From assembly GCA_022823775.1 (NCBI GenBank), contig JAJEHI010000125.1:1-38997 (forward strand): DNA of 38,997 bases. Reading direction: 5' to 3'. This document shows positions 6,887 through 16,396 of this stretch, in pieces. This stretch comes from Defluviicoccus sp. GTDB lineage: Bacteria; Pseudomonadota; Alphaproteobacteria; MPNO01. The notes beneath the pieces were generated by a model. The model was not told the DNA's origin, made no database searches, and worked only from the letters and a program-made list of their open reading frames with translations. How positions within the stretch are numbered: position 1 is the stretch's first letter; every line of letters begins with the position of its first letter. The translations under genes and the position numbers were made by a program.

Positions 6887-7995
6887 CGGATCGCGCCTTC
6901 CATCGCAGCCGGGCGCAGATGCTGCCGGAGCGGCCGGCGCCGATCATCAGCGTCGGCGTCATCGGCTGGATACGGACCAACCTGTTCTCCACCTGGCTGA
7001 GCGTGGCGCTGACGCTGGTCTCCGTCGGCCTGCTCGCGCTGATCCTGCCGCCGTTGATCGACTGGACGTTTCTCGAGGCCACCTATGTCGGCGCATCCGG
7101 CAAGGACTGCATCGGCGCGGGCGCGTGCTGGGCGTGGTTCGACCAGCGCATCGACCAGTTCGTCTACGGCTTCTACCCGGAGGACGCCTATTGGCGCGCC
7201 AACCTCGCCGTCATTTTGCTGGTGCCGGCGGTCGGCTATCTGCTGTTCGCCAACCTGCCCTATGCGCGCTACGGGCGGTGGTTCTCGCTCGCCTATCCGG
7301 TAATCGCGGCGATCCTTCTGGTCGGCGGGCTCGGGCTGGACATGGTCCGGACCGACCAGTTCGGCGGCTTCGTGCTCAACCTCGTCGCCGGCATTACGGG
7401 GATCGTGCTCTCGCTTCCCATCGGCATCCTGCTGGCGCTGGGCCGGCGCTCGCGCATGCCGATCGTCCGCATGTTCTCGGTCGCGTTCATCGAGTTCATC
7501 CGCGGCGTCCCCCTTATCACCCTGCTCTTCGTCGCCATCATCCTGCTGCCGATCTTCCTGCCTCGCGAGGTCTCGCTCGACCAGCTCGTCCGGGTCATGG
7601 TCATCATCACGCTGTTCGCCTCGGCCTACATGGCGGAGGTGATCCGGGGCGGGCTGCAGGCGATCCCCCAGGGACAGTACGAGGCGGGCCAGGCGATGGC
7701 CCTGGGCTACTGGCAGTCGATGCGCCTGATCGTCCTGCCGCAGGCGCTGAAGATCTCCATCCCGGGGATCGTCAACACCTTCATCGGCCTGTTCAAGGAC
7801 ACCACGCTGGTCATCATCATCGGCCTGTTCGACATCCTCGGCCAGGCGCGCCTCCTCCAGACCAACCAGGACTGGCTGGGCAAGGTGGATTACGAGACCT
7901 TCCTGCTGGCGGCGCTGTTCTTCTTCGTGATCTGCTTCGGCATGTCGCGCTACTCGATTAATCTGGAGAAGCGCCTCGACACCACGCGGCGCTGA
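6883..7995 (+). CDS. aapM: General L-amino acid ABC transporter, permease AapM
   Basis: This is the second, 370-residue permease of the Aap system. After a hydrophilic N-terminal segment come a transmembrane helix (about residues 38-58), a loop and further hydrophobic helices. The EAA-type coupling loop [17 protein letters not shown] near residues 266-282 is followed by [12 protein letters not shown], typical of amino-acid ABC permeases. The ATG at 6883 lies in an ATGA overlap with the aapQ stop, so the two channel subunits are translationally coupled. The stop at 7995 is 11 bases before aapP. The frame is open far upstream, but that part is a shadow of aapQ. Confidence 0.94.
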   Translation: MTDRAFHRSRAQMLPERPAPIISVGVIGWIRTNLFSTWLSVALTLVSVGLLALILPPLIDWTFLEATYVGASGKDCIGAGACWAWFDQRIDQFVYGFYPEDAYWRANLAVILLVPAVGYLLFANLPYARYGRWFSLAYPVIAAILLVGGLGLDMVRTDQFGGFVLNLVAGITGIVLSLPIGILLALGRRSRMPIVRMFSVAFIEFIRGVPLITLLFVAIILLPIFLPREVSLDQLVRVMVIITLFASAYMAEVIRGGLQAIPQGQYEAGQAMALGYWQSMRLIVLPQALKISIPGIVNTFIGLFKDTTLVIIIGLFDILGQARLLQTNQDWLGKVDYETFLLAALFFFVICFGMSRYSINLEKRLDTTRR

Positions 7996-8006
7996 GGGAG
8001 GGCACC

Positions 8007-8777
<771 letters not shown>

Positions 8778-8846
8778 CGGGACGGGCGCGCGCGGTCGGC
8801 CGCGACGCGGGAGATTCCTCCTTCCTCCGGTCGACATGGCACGATC

Positions 8847-8876
8847 TTGACAGGGATGCCGCGGTTCCGTCATGGT
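8847..8876 (+). promoter_or_regulatory. Candidate sigma70 promoter for the M23 peptidase gene
   Basis: A perfect TTGACA -35 hexamer (8847-8852) is followed after 18 bases by CATGGT (8871-8876), a weak -10. The transcript would begin near 8883, only about 11 bases before the TTG start of the long frame and 35 before the in-frame GTG at 8918. The -35 is striking; the -10 is poor, so this is a moderate call. Confidence 0.42.
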
Positions 8877-8893
8877 TGTAGGGCGTCAGGGGG

Positions 8894-10336
8894 TTGAACG
8901 ACCAGTGCACGATTCGCGTGGATAGTGCATTCGAGGGTGGAGCCGGATCCGTCTTGCGCGGGCGACGACGCCGGGCGTGGAGGGTCGCCCTCGCGGCGGT
9001 CTCCGGAACCTGCCTGATCGCGTTGGCGGCGGTGGCGATCCACCTTCTCGAGCCGTCCCCTTCCATCGAAGATCCCGAGACGACCGTCGTCGCCAAGCCC
9101 GGCAAGGACTATCCTCCTGCCCTGATCGAGAAATGGGAGCGCGACGCCGAATCGGCGGTCGGGCTCGCCCTTCTGGCGAGCCCCGGCGCTCTCGACGCAA
9201 GCCGCGATGTCGTCGAACGGAAACTCGTCGTCGGAAGCGGCGACACGATGATGCACCTCTTCCTGCGCGCCGGCGTGCCGAGGAGGCAGGCGGCGGCGGC
9301 GATCGACGCGATACGTCCGGTCTACGACCCGCGCCGGATCGTTCCGGGTCAGGAGCTGGTCGTGCGCTACCTTGCGGGCGATCCGGCGCTCGACGACCGG
9401 CGTGTCGTGCTGCGCGAAATCGAACTCGGCACGAAACCGGGCAGGACAGTCGTCGTGAAGCGCCAGGGGAGCGGCTTCCGCGCGCGCCAGATCGAGGCGC
9501 CGACCGAGATACGCCTCGCCCGCGTCGGCGGCAAGATCTCAAGCTCGCTTTACCGCGCCGCCGAGAAGGCGGACCTGCCGCTGCCCATCCTGCTGCAACT
9601 GGTTCGGGTCTTCAGCTGGGACGTCGACTTCCAGCGGGAGATTCGGGCGGGCGACGGCTTCGACGTCGCCTGGCAGTCCCGGTACACGCGGGATGGCTTG
9701 CTCGTCGACCATGGGGAAATGCTTTACGGCTCGCTGACCCTGCGCGGCAAGAAGCTCGAACTCTACCGGTTCGAAAGCCGCCGCGGCACGGACTATTTCG
9801 ACAGGAAGGGCGCGGGAGCGCGGAAACCCCTGCTGCGCACGCCGATCGACGGGGCGCGGCTGTCCTCCAAGTTCGGGAGGCGGCGGCATCCCATCCTGGG
9901 CTACACCAAGATGCATCGCGGGGTCGATTTCGCGGCGCGGTCGGGCACGCCGATCTTTGCCGCCGGCGACGGCCGCGTCGCCTATGCGGGGCGCAAGGGC
10001 TCCTACGGGATCTACATCCGTATCCGCCACAACGAGCGCTACCAGACCGCCTATGCCCACATGCGCGCTCTCCGGCGGGGCATCCGCCGTGGCGCGCGCG
10101 TCAGTCAGGGTCAGGTCATCGGCTATGTCGGCTCGACCGGGCGGTCGACGGGGCCCCACCTCCACTACGAGATCCTGGTCAACGGGCGCCAGGTCAACCC
10201 GATGTCGATCGCCATGACACCCCAGCTGCGGCTCAAGGGGGAGGATCTGGCGGCCTTTCAGGTATTTCGCGGATCGCTCGAACAGCGGCTCGCCCAAATC
10301 GGCACCAGCGGCTTCGTGAAGGTCAGCAGCCGCTAG
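8894..10336 (+). CDS. M23-family (LytM-type) murein endopeptidase, membrane anchored
   Basis: This protein of up to 480 residues resembles MepM/NlpD-type peptidoglycan endopeptidases. An Arg-rich cytoplasmic tip is followed by one transmembrane helix (about 31-52). A LysM/OapA-like segment (VVGSGDTMMHLFLRAGV, about 116-160, ending in PGQELVVRY) comes next, then a linker. The C-terminal LytM domain has zinc ligands H341 and D345 (HRGVD) and H422/H424 (PHLHYE). All ligands are present, so it is probably an active D,D-endopeptidase acting in the periplasm. The start is uncertain: TTG 8894 gives the longest form, while GTG 8918 removes eight residues without touching the helix and fits the candidate promoter better. 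Its neighbours are unrelated to cell-wall work. Confidence 0.9.
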   Translation: MNDQCTIRVDSAFEGGAGSVLRGRRRRAWRVALAAVSGTCLIALAAVAIHLLEPSPSIEDPETTVVAKPGKDYPPALIEKWERDAESAVGLALLASPGALDASRDVVERKLVVGSGDTMMHLFLRAGVPRRQAAAAIDAIRPVYDPRRIVPGQELVVRYLAGDPALDDRRVVLREIELGTKPGRTVVVKRQGSGFRARQIEAPTEIRLARVGGKISSSLYRAAEKADLPLPILLQLVRVFSWDVDFQREIRAGDGFDVAWQSRYTRDGLLVDHGEMLYGSLTLRGKKLELYRFESRRGTDYFDRKGAGARKPLLRTPIDGARLSSKFGRRRHPILGYTKMHRGVDFAARSGTPIFAAGDGRVAYAGRKGSYGIYIRIRHNERYQTAYAHMRALRRGIRRGARVSQGQVIGYVGSTGRSTGPHLHYEILVNGRQVNPMSIAMTPQLRLKGEDLAAFQVFRGSLEQRLAQIGTSGFVKVSSR

Positions 10337-10379
10337 CGCCTGTCCGCCTTTGTCGGGACCGTTTCTCGTCCTGCCCCGA

Positions 10380-10543
10380 CCGTCACGGTCGGCGAAGGCC
10401 GACTATGACGGGGTAAGGCACGGGTGGGGTCGGTTCGTACCGCCGCGAGTCGCCCTCCCCCAACCCCTCCCGCAAGCGGGAGGAGAAGGCATGGCGGCGC
10501 CGCAAGTCTCCCTCTCCCCCCGGGAGAGGGCCGGGGTGAGGGG
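10380..10543. repeat. Imperfect hairpin plus compound GC-rich repeat, copy 3
   Basis: The 360-bp gap between the M23 peptidase and the crotonase gene begins with an imperfect stem-loop (10380-10411: CCGTCA...GTCGGC, GAAG loop, GCCGAC...TGACGG). It has no T-tract, so at most it is a weak terminator. Module A (10452-10490) and module B (10507-10543) of the dispersed repeat follow, in the same order and spacing as copy 1 at 42-152. From 10544 to about 10682 I see nothing further before the Shine-Dalgarno of the next gene. Confidence 0.68.
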
Positions 10544-10696
10544 TATCTTCAGTCGGCAGCCGCGAGCGAACGTCCCGCAATCCGAGCTTCCGCCGGACCC
10601 TTCCAACCGAAACGGACCCGCCCTAGCGGCCGGCACCTCCGCCTCGTACATTCCGTCCGCGCGACCCCTTCCGGAAACCTCCCGAGAGGCACCGAC

Positions 10697-11512
10697 ATGA
10701 TCCGCTCGCCCAATGATACCGTCGACGCCACCGTCGCGGACGGCGTGTGCACGATGACCCTCACCCGGCCCAACTCCCTCAATGCGATCGACGGCGACAT
10801 GGCGGACGCGCTTCACGTGGTGACCGAAGCGGCGGCGGCGGACGAGGAAGTCCGGTGCGTCGTCATCCGGGGCGCCGGAGACCACTTCATGGCCGGCGGC
10901 GATATCGCGGTCTTCCGGACATGGCTCGACGAGATGCCGGACGGGGAAGAAAGGCGCCGCCGTTTCGAGGCCTTCGTCCACCGCGTCCATCCCTCGATCC
11001 AGGCCATCCGCGGGATGCCGAAGCCCGTGCTCGCCGCCGTGCACGGCGCGGTGGCGGGATTCGGCATGAGCCTGATGTCCGCCTGCGACCTCGCGGTGGC
11101 GAACGAGAACGCCTTCTTCACCCTCGCCTACTGCCATATCGGCGTCAGCCCCGACGGGTCCTCGACCTACACGCTTCCGCGCACCGTGGGCCTGAAGCGC
11201 AGTTTCGAAATGGCCTATCTCGGGGAACGCTTCGGCGCGGAGGAGGCGAGGGCGATGGGGCTGGTCAACCGGGTCGTGCCGGAGGGCGAGTTCGAGGCCG
11301 CGGTCGAGGGGCTCGCGAAATGCCTCGCGGCGGGCCCGACCCGCGCCTATGCCAACGCGAAGGCGTTGCTGAACGCCTCCACCCATCGCTCGCTGGAGGA
11401 GCAGCTGGCGGCCGAAGCGGCGGCGTTCGCGGACTGCGCCGCGGGCGAGGATTTCGCCGAAGGGATCGCCGCGTTCCTGGATAAGCGGACGCCGTCCTTC
11501 GAGGGGAAGTGA
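10697..11512 (+). CDS. Enoyl-CoA hydratase/isomerase family protein, PaaG-like
   Basis: This 271-residue crotonase-fold enzyme acts on acyl-CoA in the cytosol. The oxyanion-hole segments are clear: HFMAGGDI (about 62-69) and HGAVAGFGMSLMSACD. The two glutamates of true hydratases are absent (the first position is Ser in GFGMSLMSACD, the second Tyr in FTLAYCHIG). An aspartate is present in GVSPDGSS, the position used by PaaG-type delta3-delta2 isomerases. Isomerase activity is therefore more likely than hydration. The ATG at 10697 follows GAGAGG. The gene is preceded by repeats and ends 22 bases from the convergent metallo-beta-lactamase-fold gene; no beta-oxidation partner lies beside it. Confidence 0.88.
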   Translation: MIRSPNDTVDATVADGVCTMTLTRPNSLNAIDGDMADALHVVTEAAAADEEVRCVVIRGAGDHFMAGGDIAVFRTWLDEMPDGEERRRRFEAFVHRVHPSIQAIRGMPKPVLAAVHGAVAGFGMSLMSACDLAVANENAFFTLAYCHIGVSPDGSSTYTLPRTVGLKRSFEMAYLGERFGAEEARAMGLVNRVVPEGEFEAAVEGLAKCLAAGPTRAYANAKALLNASTHRSLEEQLAAEAAAFADCAAGEDFAEGIAAFLDKRTPSFEGK

Positions 11513-11534
11513 CGCCTCGCCAGCAGACTCGCCC

Positions 11535-12488
11535 TCAATGGCCCGCCGGCCGGTCGCGGCGTACCGGCCAGGGTTTGTCGGAGACCGCGGCGGGCCTCAC
11601 CCGTATCTCGTCGGCGATGTCGATCACCATCAGGTCGTAGCCGATCTCGACCCGCCCGTCGTACCCCTCCCTCACCTGCGCGAGCGCCGGGCCGATCACG
11701 TCGTCGTTGTTGTACATGTGGTAGATCACGCCGAGCCGGGGCCGGGTTTCGGCCAGCACCTCGCCGACCTCGCGCGGCGCGGTGTGGACCTGCTCGGCGA
11801 TGATCCGGGCAAGCTCGATCGGCCGCCCCGCCTTGTCGGCATAGACCTCGACCGGGGGGAACGCCTCGTGGATCAGCAGGTCGGCGCCGCGCGCCTGCTC
11901 GATCAGCGCGTCGCACTTCTTGGTGTCGCCCGAGAACACCATCGACCGTCCGCCGTAGTCGATGCGCAGGCCGAAAGTGTTGTGCGGCGGGGTATGCACG
12001 ACCTCGAAGGCGGTGACGCGGATTCCGTCCTCTTCCCAGAGCACGCCCCCGCCGTAATCGACGGCCTCGATCTCCGATCCCTGAAGGGTTTCGAACACGC
12101 GCCGGCGGGTCTCGATGTCCCACGCATAGATCTCGCGCAGATGCCGGACGATGTCTTCCGTCCCGGGCGGCCCCCAGACCCGCAGCGTCCGGCGCCGCCC
12201 GTAGGTCCAGCCGCCGATCCAGAACTGATCGAGCCCGCCGATGTGATCGACGTGATGATGCGTGAGGAAAACCTTGTCGACCTCGTCGAAGGGGATTTCG
12301 AGCGAGGTGAAATTGGCCGGCGTGCCCGGACCCGCGTCGAGCAGCATCTTGTGCGGGCCGGCTTCGACGAACATGCCGGCCGCCGCCTGTCCGCGGCGCG
12401 GAAACGGGGTCCCGGTGCCGAGCAGGGTCACCCGGATCGCGCCGGTCTCCAGGGGTTCGCCGGGGTAGAAGACGTGCCGGTTTTCCAT
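11535..12488 (-). CDS. Metallo-beta-lactamase-fold hydrolase
   Basis: This 317-residue protein has the MBL fold. The metal motif THHHVDHIGG (76-85) gives HxHxDH, preceded by LLGTGTPFP (22-30) and DAGPGT. Later metal ligands are visible as VFSGDT and a final IYHMYNN-type histidine. It resembles the RNase Z/arylsulfatase-like group of single-domain MBL hydrolases more than true beta-lactamases, and has no signal peptide. The ATG at 12488 has a GAGGAAA site; the frame extends 12 residues upstream to 12524 without one. It is convergent with the crotonase gene (22-bp gap) and divergent from the TRAP binding-protein gene. The substrate is unknown; ester, lactone or phosphodiester hydrolysis are all possible. 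Confidence 0.86.
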   Translation of the reverse strand: MENRHVFYPGEPLETGAIRVTLLGTGTPFPRRGQAAAGMFVEAGPHKMLLDAGPGTPANFTSLEIPFDEVDKVFLTHHHVDHIGGLDQFWIGGWTYGRRRTLRVWGPPGTEDIVRHLREIYAWDIETRRRVFETLQGSEIEAVDYGGGVLWEEDGIRVTAFEVVHTPPHNTFGLRIDYGGRSMVFSGDTKKCDALIEQARGADLLIHEAFPPVEVYADKAGRPIELARIIAEQVHTAPREVGEVLAETRPRLGVIYHMYNNDDVIGPALAQVREGYDGRVEIGYDLMVIDIADEIRVRPAAVSDKPWPVRRDRPAGH

Positions 12489-12673
12489 CGGTTTCCTCGC
12501 TGCCGTTCGAAACCCGGGCATCATAGACCGGTGGCCGGCCGCGGGGAAAAAACGGCGTTGCGAGACGGGTTACAGCCCGCCGGCCGACTGATAGTATGCT
12601 CGCGGAATCGGGCCGCCGGGTCGTGCGGTCGGGCCGGAATCGTGAAGGACAAACCACAGGGAGCAGGAATCCG

Positions 12674-13687
12674 ATGAAACTGACCTATGGAGCCGTTGCC
12701 ACGGCCGGGGTCGCGGCGATTACGGCGGCGGCGATCGCGCTGCCCGCCCAGGCGGCGACCGAGCTCAAGGTGACGACCGCGCTGGGAACGAAGCACGACC
12801 AGTCGCAAGCCTTCCTCGAGACCTTCGTCAACAAGATGAAGGAGGACGAGAGCGAGGTTAAGCTGAAATATCTCGGCGGGCCGGAGGTGACACCGCCCCG
12901 CAAGCAGGGAGCGGCTCTGAAACGGGGTCTCATCGACATCATCATGTCGCCTACGACCTACTACTCGGCCGCGCAGCCCGAAGCGAAGCTGACCGGGATC
13001 GCCAACGTATCGCCGCAGGAATGGCGCAAGAACGGCGGCTACGACATCTTCGCCAAGGCATGGGCCAAGCGGTCGAACGCGATCATCCTCGGATGGGGCA
13101 ACTTCTACACGACCGAGCAGTTCTCGATCTGGCTGGTCGACAAGCCCAAGCTCAGCAAGGAGACGGGGCTCGACATCAAGGGCCTGAAGGTGCGCTCGAC
13201 GGCGCTCTACACGGCGTTCTTCAAGGCGATGGGCGCGATCCCCAAGACGATCGATCCGGCCGAGGTCTACACCGCGCTCGAACGCGGCGCCGTCCAGGGC
13301 CTCGCCTGGCCCGAGGGCGGGGTTGCCTTCCGCGGCTGGCAGCGCTTCATCAAGTACCGGATCTTCCCGGGCTTCTTCCGCTCGACGACAATGGCGACCA
13401 TGAACAAGGACAAGTTCGAAAGCCTGTCGAAGAAGGCGCAGGCGCAGATTCTCGCCGCCGGGCTCCATTACGAAAACGCTTCGGGCGCGCTCCTCAAGGC
13501 GAAGGCGAAGATCGACAACGAGAAGATCCGCAAGGCCGGCGTGCAGGATTACCACCTCCCGCCCGAATACGCCGAGGTCTACATCAAGACGATCCTCGGC
13601 GCGAAATGGGCCGAAGCGGAGCAGCAGAAATTCACGGTTCCGCTGGCGGAGCTGAAGTCGAGGCTGTACAAGGCGCCCGGGAGCTGA
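12674..13687 (+). CDS. dctP: TRAP transporter solute-binding protein (DctP family)
   Basis: This 337-residue periplasmic protein has a signal peptide (residues 1 to about 28, ending AQAA) and a DctP-type domain. It carries the usual blocks: LIDIIMSPTTYYSAAQP, the DIKGLKVRSTALY segment that includes the ligand-binding arginine, and AVQGLAWPEGG. The ATG at 12674 is preceded by AGGGAGCAGGA; the frame's upstream extension to 12596 is not needed. A strong intrinsic terminator follows. It stands alone on the plus strand, while dctM/dctQ (15086-16924) lie on the other strand beyond a Rieske oxygenase. I infer that it feeds that permease, but the second TRAP permease in this window has no binding protein and is an alternative partner. 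Confidence 0.9.
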   Translation: MKLTYGAVATAGVAAITAAAIALPAQAATELKVTTALGTKHDQSQAFLETFVNKMKEDESEVKLKYLGGPEVTPPRKQGAALKRGLIDIIMSPTTYYSAAQPEAKLTGIANVSPQEWRKNGGYDIFAKAWAKRSNAIILGWGNFYTTEQFSIWLVDKPKLSKETGLDIKGLKVRSTALYTAFFKAMGAIPKTIDPAEVYTALERGAVQGLAWPEGGVAFRGWQRFIKYRIFPGFFRSTTMATMNKDKFESLSKKAQAQILAAGLHYENASGALLKAKAKIDNEKIRKAGVQDYHLPPEYAEVYIKTILGAKWAEAEQQKFTVPLAELKSRLYKAPGS

Positions 13688-13718
13688 TCCCGGCCGGCCG
13701 ATACGCAAACATCTCCAG

Positions 13719-13746
13719 ACGCCGCCCTCGGGGCGGCGTTTTTTTT
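13719..13746 (+). terminator. Intrinsic terminator after dctP
   Basis: A 9-bp perfect stem (ACGCCGCCC, 13719-13727, with GGGCGGCGT, 13731-13739) encloses a TCG loop and runs into eight T bases ending at 13746. This is a textbook Rho-independent terminator, 31 bases after the dctP stop. Confidence 0.93.
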
Positions 13747-13775
13747 GCGGCATAGCCTGCCTTGTCGCAACCGCG

Positions 13776-13877
13776 CCCTTCGATACGCCGCTTCGCGGCT
13801 ACTCAGGGTGAGGAGGAGCGGGGAAGTTCAAGGGCTTTCCTCATCCCGAGTAGGCGCGAAGCGCCGTATCGAGGGAC
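13776..13877. repeat. Large inverted repeat, family 2, copy 1
   Basis: The left arm (13776-13813, CCCTTCGATACG...CTCAGGGTGAGGA) and the right arm (13838-13877, TCCTCATCCCGAGTAGG...CGTATCGAGGGA) are imperfect inverted repeats of nearly 40 bases around a 24-base loop. A second copy with the same arms but a different loop lies at 32328-32433. Both copies sit between convergent genes (here dctP and the Rieske oxygenase), suggesting a bidirectional terminator or a transposable palindromic repeat that settles at such sites. Confidence 0.82.
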
Positions 13878-13887
13878 GCTCGGCCCC

Positions 13888-15063
13888 CTACTCCGCCGGG
13901 GCGAGGACTTCGTTGCGCGAGGGTATCTCGACCACCCGGTCGGCCGGATCGTGGGCGACGCCGGGCGGATCCTCGCCGCGCTCCATCGCCTCGATCGCCT
14001 CGCGCAGGCGGCGGCGGAACATGACCACGCCCCGGTCGGACGTCGCCAGATGCTCCAGCCCGTGGCGCGCGATCGCGCGCTGGCTGACCTGCGCCTCCCA
14101 GTCGTCCGGCGCGCGCTGCCGATCCTCGTAGTCGCGCACGATCGCCTCGTGCGGCGGCTGGAAGATCTTCTTGTCCGGATCGATCCGTTCGACGTGGAAG
14201 CCGACCGTGTTCTCGTTGTCGACCGGGACCCACCAGCCGACCATGCGCGCGCGCTCGGTCTCCTCGGGGTCGGTACCGGTCACCTCGGGCGGCGGCACCG
14301 ACCGCGCCGTCGGCACGAAAATGGTCGAGATCCGCGTCAGCCGGTGGCCGTTGTCGAGATCGCTGGTACGGATATAGGACACATGGCGGTCGGAATTCAC
14401 GTAGTCGTAGCGCGGCGGCACCGCCATCACCTCGGAGAACTCGAACAGCCCCGGGTTCCAGCCGTGCAGGATGTTGGTGTGCACCGGGTCGGCGGCGTTC
14501 TCCTGCAGCTGCAGCCAGTTGCACGCCGCGACCTCGCCCCTGCTGTAGTTGCGGTAGGCGAGATACTCCGCGCCCTCGTCCTCCAGGATGTCGTAGCGCG
14601 GCAGGAGCGGCTTCTTCTCCGGCGGCCCCATATAGGCGAACACCAGCCCCTTGTATTCCTCGGCCGGGTACCAGGGCTGGCGGACCTCGTCCTTGTAGCG
14701 GCTGTGGGCGGGTTCTCCCGGCTGGTCGAGGCAGCGGCCCTCATGGTCGTAGAGCCAGCCGTGGTAGCAGCAGCGGATGCCGTTCTCCTCGATCCGGCCG
14801 TATTCGAGCGAGGTGCCGCGATGCGCGCAATGCGCGCCGAGCACGCCGACGCGGCCCGACCTGTCGCGGTAGGCGACCAGCTCCTCACCGAGGATCCTGA
14901 GAAACCTCGGAAGCTCGCCGAGCTCGGAAGAGAGACACACGGGCTGCCAGTAGCGCCGCATCAGTTCGCCCATCGGCGTGCCGAAGGTCACATGGGTCAG
15001 CCTCGAATCCTCGTCCGGGACGATCGCGTTCCGGCCGTAGCCCGATCCGTCCGAATTGCTCAT
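13888..15063 (-). CDS. Rieske [2Fe-2S] aromatic-ring-hydroxylating oxygenase, alpha subunit type
   Basis: This 391-residue oxygenase inserts O2 into an aromatic or related ring using a Rieske cluster and a mononuclear iron. Rieske ligands are C79-A-H81 and C98-x2-H101 (CYHGW context). The catalytic iron site is seen as N182 and D192-x2-H195-x4-H200. The layout matches the phthalate/vanillate-demethylase-like group of single-component oxygenases. The ATG at 15063 has a very strong GGAGGAGAGG site. It is downstream of TRAP dctM (gap 22 bp) on the same strand, so uptake and oxidation of one aromatic acid is a fair inference. No reductase/ferredoxin gene is nearby, so electrons must come from elsewhere. 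Confidence 0.92.
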   Translation of the reverse strand: MSNSDGSGYGRNAIVPDEDSRLTHVTFGTPMGELMRRYWQPVCLSSELGELPRFLRILGEELVAYRDRSGRVGVLGAHCAHRGTSLEYGRIEENGIRCCYHGWLYDHEGRCLDQPGEPAHSRYKDEVRQPWYPAEEYKGLVFAYMGPPEKKPLLPRYDILEDEGAEYLAYRNYSRGEVAACNWLQLQENAADPVHTNILHGWNPGLFEFSEVMAVPPRYDYVNSDRHVSYIRTSDLDNGHRLTRISTIFVPTARSVPPPEVTGTDPEETERARMVGWWVPVDNENTVGFHVERIDPDKKIFQPPHEAIVRDYEDRQRAPDDWEAQVSQRAIARHGLEHLATSDRGVVMFRRRLREAIEAMERGEDPPGVAHDPADRVVEIPSRNEVLAPAE

Positions 15064-15085
15064 GCGCCTCTCCTCCCGCCGCGCG

Positions 15086-16393
15086 TCACATCAGGCTGGG
15101 CAACCATAGCGCGACGCCCGGGAAGGCGACCAGGATCAGGATCAGGATGGTGTCGCAGACCAGGAAGGGAAACGCGGCGCCGGCGACCTGCAGGATGGTC
15201 GTGCCTTTCGGCGCGACCCCCAGCATGACGTAGAGCAATAATCCGAATGGCGGGGTGGTCCCCGCCATCTCGATGGTGATCAGCACGAACAGCCCGTACC
15301 AGATCAGGTCGAAGCCGAGCGCATGCGCCAGCGGGAAGAAGATCGGCACGGTGATCAGCATCATCGACGTCGCGTCCATGAACATGCCGAGCAGGATCAG
15401 GACGCAGAACATCATCAACAGGATGATCAGCCGGTGGAGCTCGTAGCTCGTCACCCACTCGATCAGCCCCTTGCTCGCCCCGGAGAAGGCAAGCATCTGA
15501 CTGAACACGGTCGAGTTCATCAGGATCAGGAAGACCATCGCGGCGACCCGGATGGTGGCCTCGACGGCGGTCTTCACCGATTCGAATGAGAGGGAGCGGA
15601 ACAGGGCGGCCAGGATCATCACTCCGAGCACGCCGCAGGCCGCCGCCTCGGTCGGCGTGGCGATGCCGAGAATGATAAAGCCGACCACCATGAAGACGAC
15701 CAGCCCCATCGGCAGGATGTTGGTCGACACCATCCTGATCCTGGTGCCGATGCTCATATAGGGCACGTCGTAGGCCGGCGCCGAGCCGGGGTTGCGGACG
15801 AGCTGGAGGGTGATCATCGCCGCGTAGAGCCCGGCCAGCAGGAAGCCGGGCAGGAAGCCCGCGACCAGCAGCCTGCCGACGTCGATCTCGGCGATGGCGG
15901 CGAGCAGCACGCCGAGCGCCGAAGGCGGAATGATCATCGCGAGCCCGCCGGTGCCGAGGATCGGCCCCATCGACATCTTCTTGCTGTAGCCGCGCCGGTT
16001 CATCTCCGGCACCATCAGCGAGCCGAGCATCGCCGTATTGGCCATCGACGAGCCGGTCAGCGTCGAGAAGATCGAGCCGCCCGCCACGGTCAGGTAGCAG
16101 AGCCGGCCCGGCAGACGTCCGAAGACCGCATCCAGCCCGTCGAACACCCTGATCGCAAGTCCGGTGTGAAAGAACAGCGAGCCCATCATGATGAACATCG
16201 GCACCGGGCCGAGGATGAACCGGGTAATCAGCTGGGTCGAATTATCGGCTACCTGGATGAGCCCCGAAGTGCCGGCGAAGATGATGATAGCGATGAAGTT
16301 GGTGGCTATGAACGCGAACGCGACCGGAACGCCCAGCGCCATGAAGGAAATCACCATGCCGAGCAGAAGGGCGAAGGCCCAGTACCATTCCAT
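15086..16393 (-). CDS. dctM: TRAP transporter large permease (DctM), system 1
   Basis: This 435-residue inner-membrane protein is almost entirely hydrophobic helices, as expected for the ion-coupled TRAP large subunit. Typical features include the N-terminal MEWYWAFALLLGMVISFM helix, the AGGSIFSTLTGSSMANTAMLGS re-entrant-loop region, LGTGGLAMIIPPSALGVLL and the matching C-terminal TPPFGLLLYVMLG segment. The ATG at 16393 is three bases after the dctQ stop, with an AGGGG site inside dctQ, so the two are cotranslated. The Rieske oxygenase gene follows. The substrate is not readable from sequence; the oxygenase suggests an aromatic or other organic acid. Confidence 0.94.
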   Translation of the reverse strand: MEWYWAFALLLGMVISFMALGVPVAFAFIATNFIAIIIFAGTSGLIQVADNSTQLITRFILGPVPMFIMMGSLFFHTGLAIRVFDGLDAVFGRLPGRLCYLTVAGGSIFSTLTGSSMANTAMLGSLMVPEMNRRGYSKKMSMGPILGTGGLAMIIPPSALGVLLAAIAEIDVGRLLVAGFLPGFLLAGLYAAMITLQLVRNPGSAPAYDVPYMSIGTRIRMVSTNILPMGLVVFMVVGFIILGIATPTEAAACGVLGVMILAALFRSLSFESVKTAVEATIRVAAMVFLILMNSTVFSQMLAFSGASKGLIEWVTSYELHRLIILLMMFCVLILLGMFMDATSMMLITVPIFFPLAHALGFDLIWYGLFVLITIEMAGTTPPFGLLLYVMLGVAPKGTTILQVAGAAFPFLVCDTILILILVAFPGVALWLPSLM

Positions 16394-16396
16394 GGC

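Noticed and set aside
12570-12600. Possible dctP promoter (TTACAG, 16 bases, TAGTAT)
   Set aside because: Both hexamers are poor matches and several equally weak pairs exist nearby, so I did not list it.
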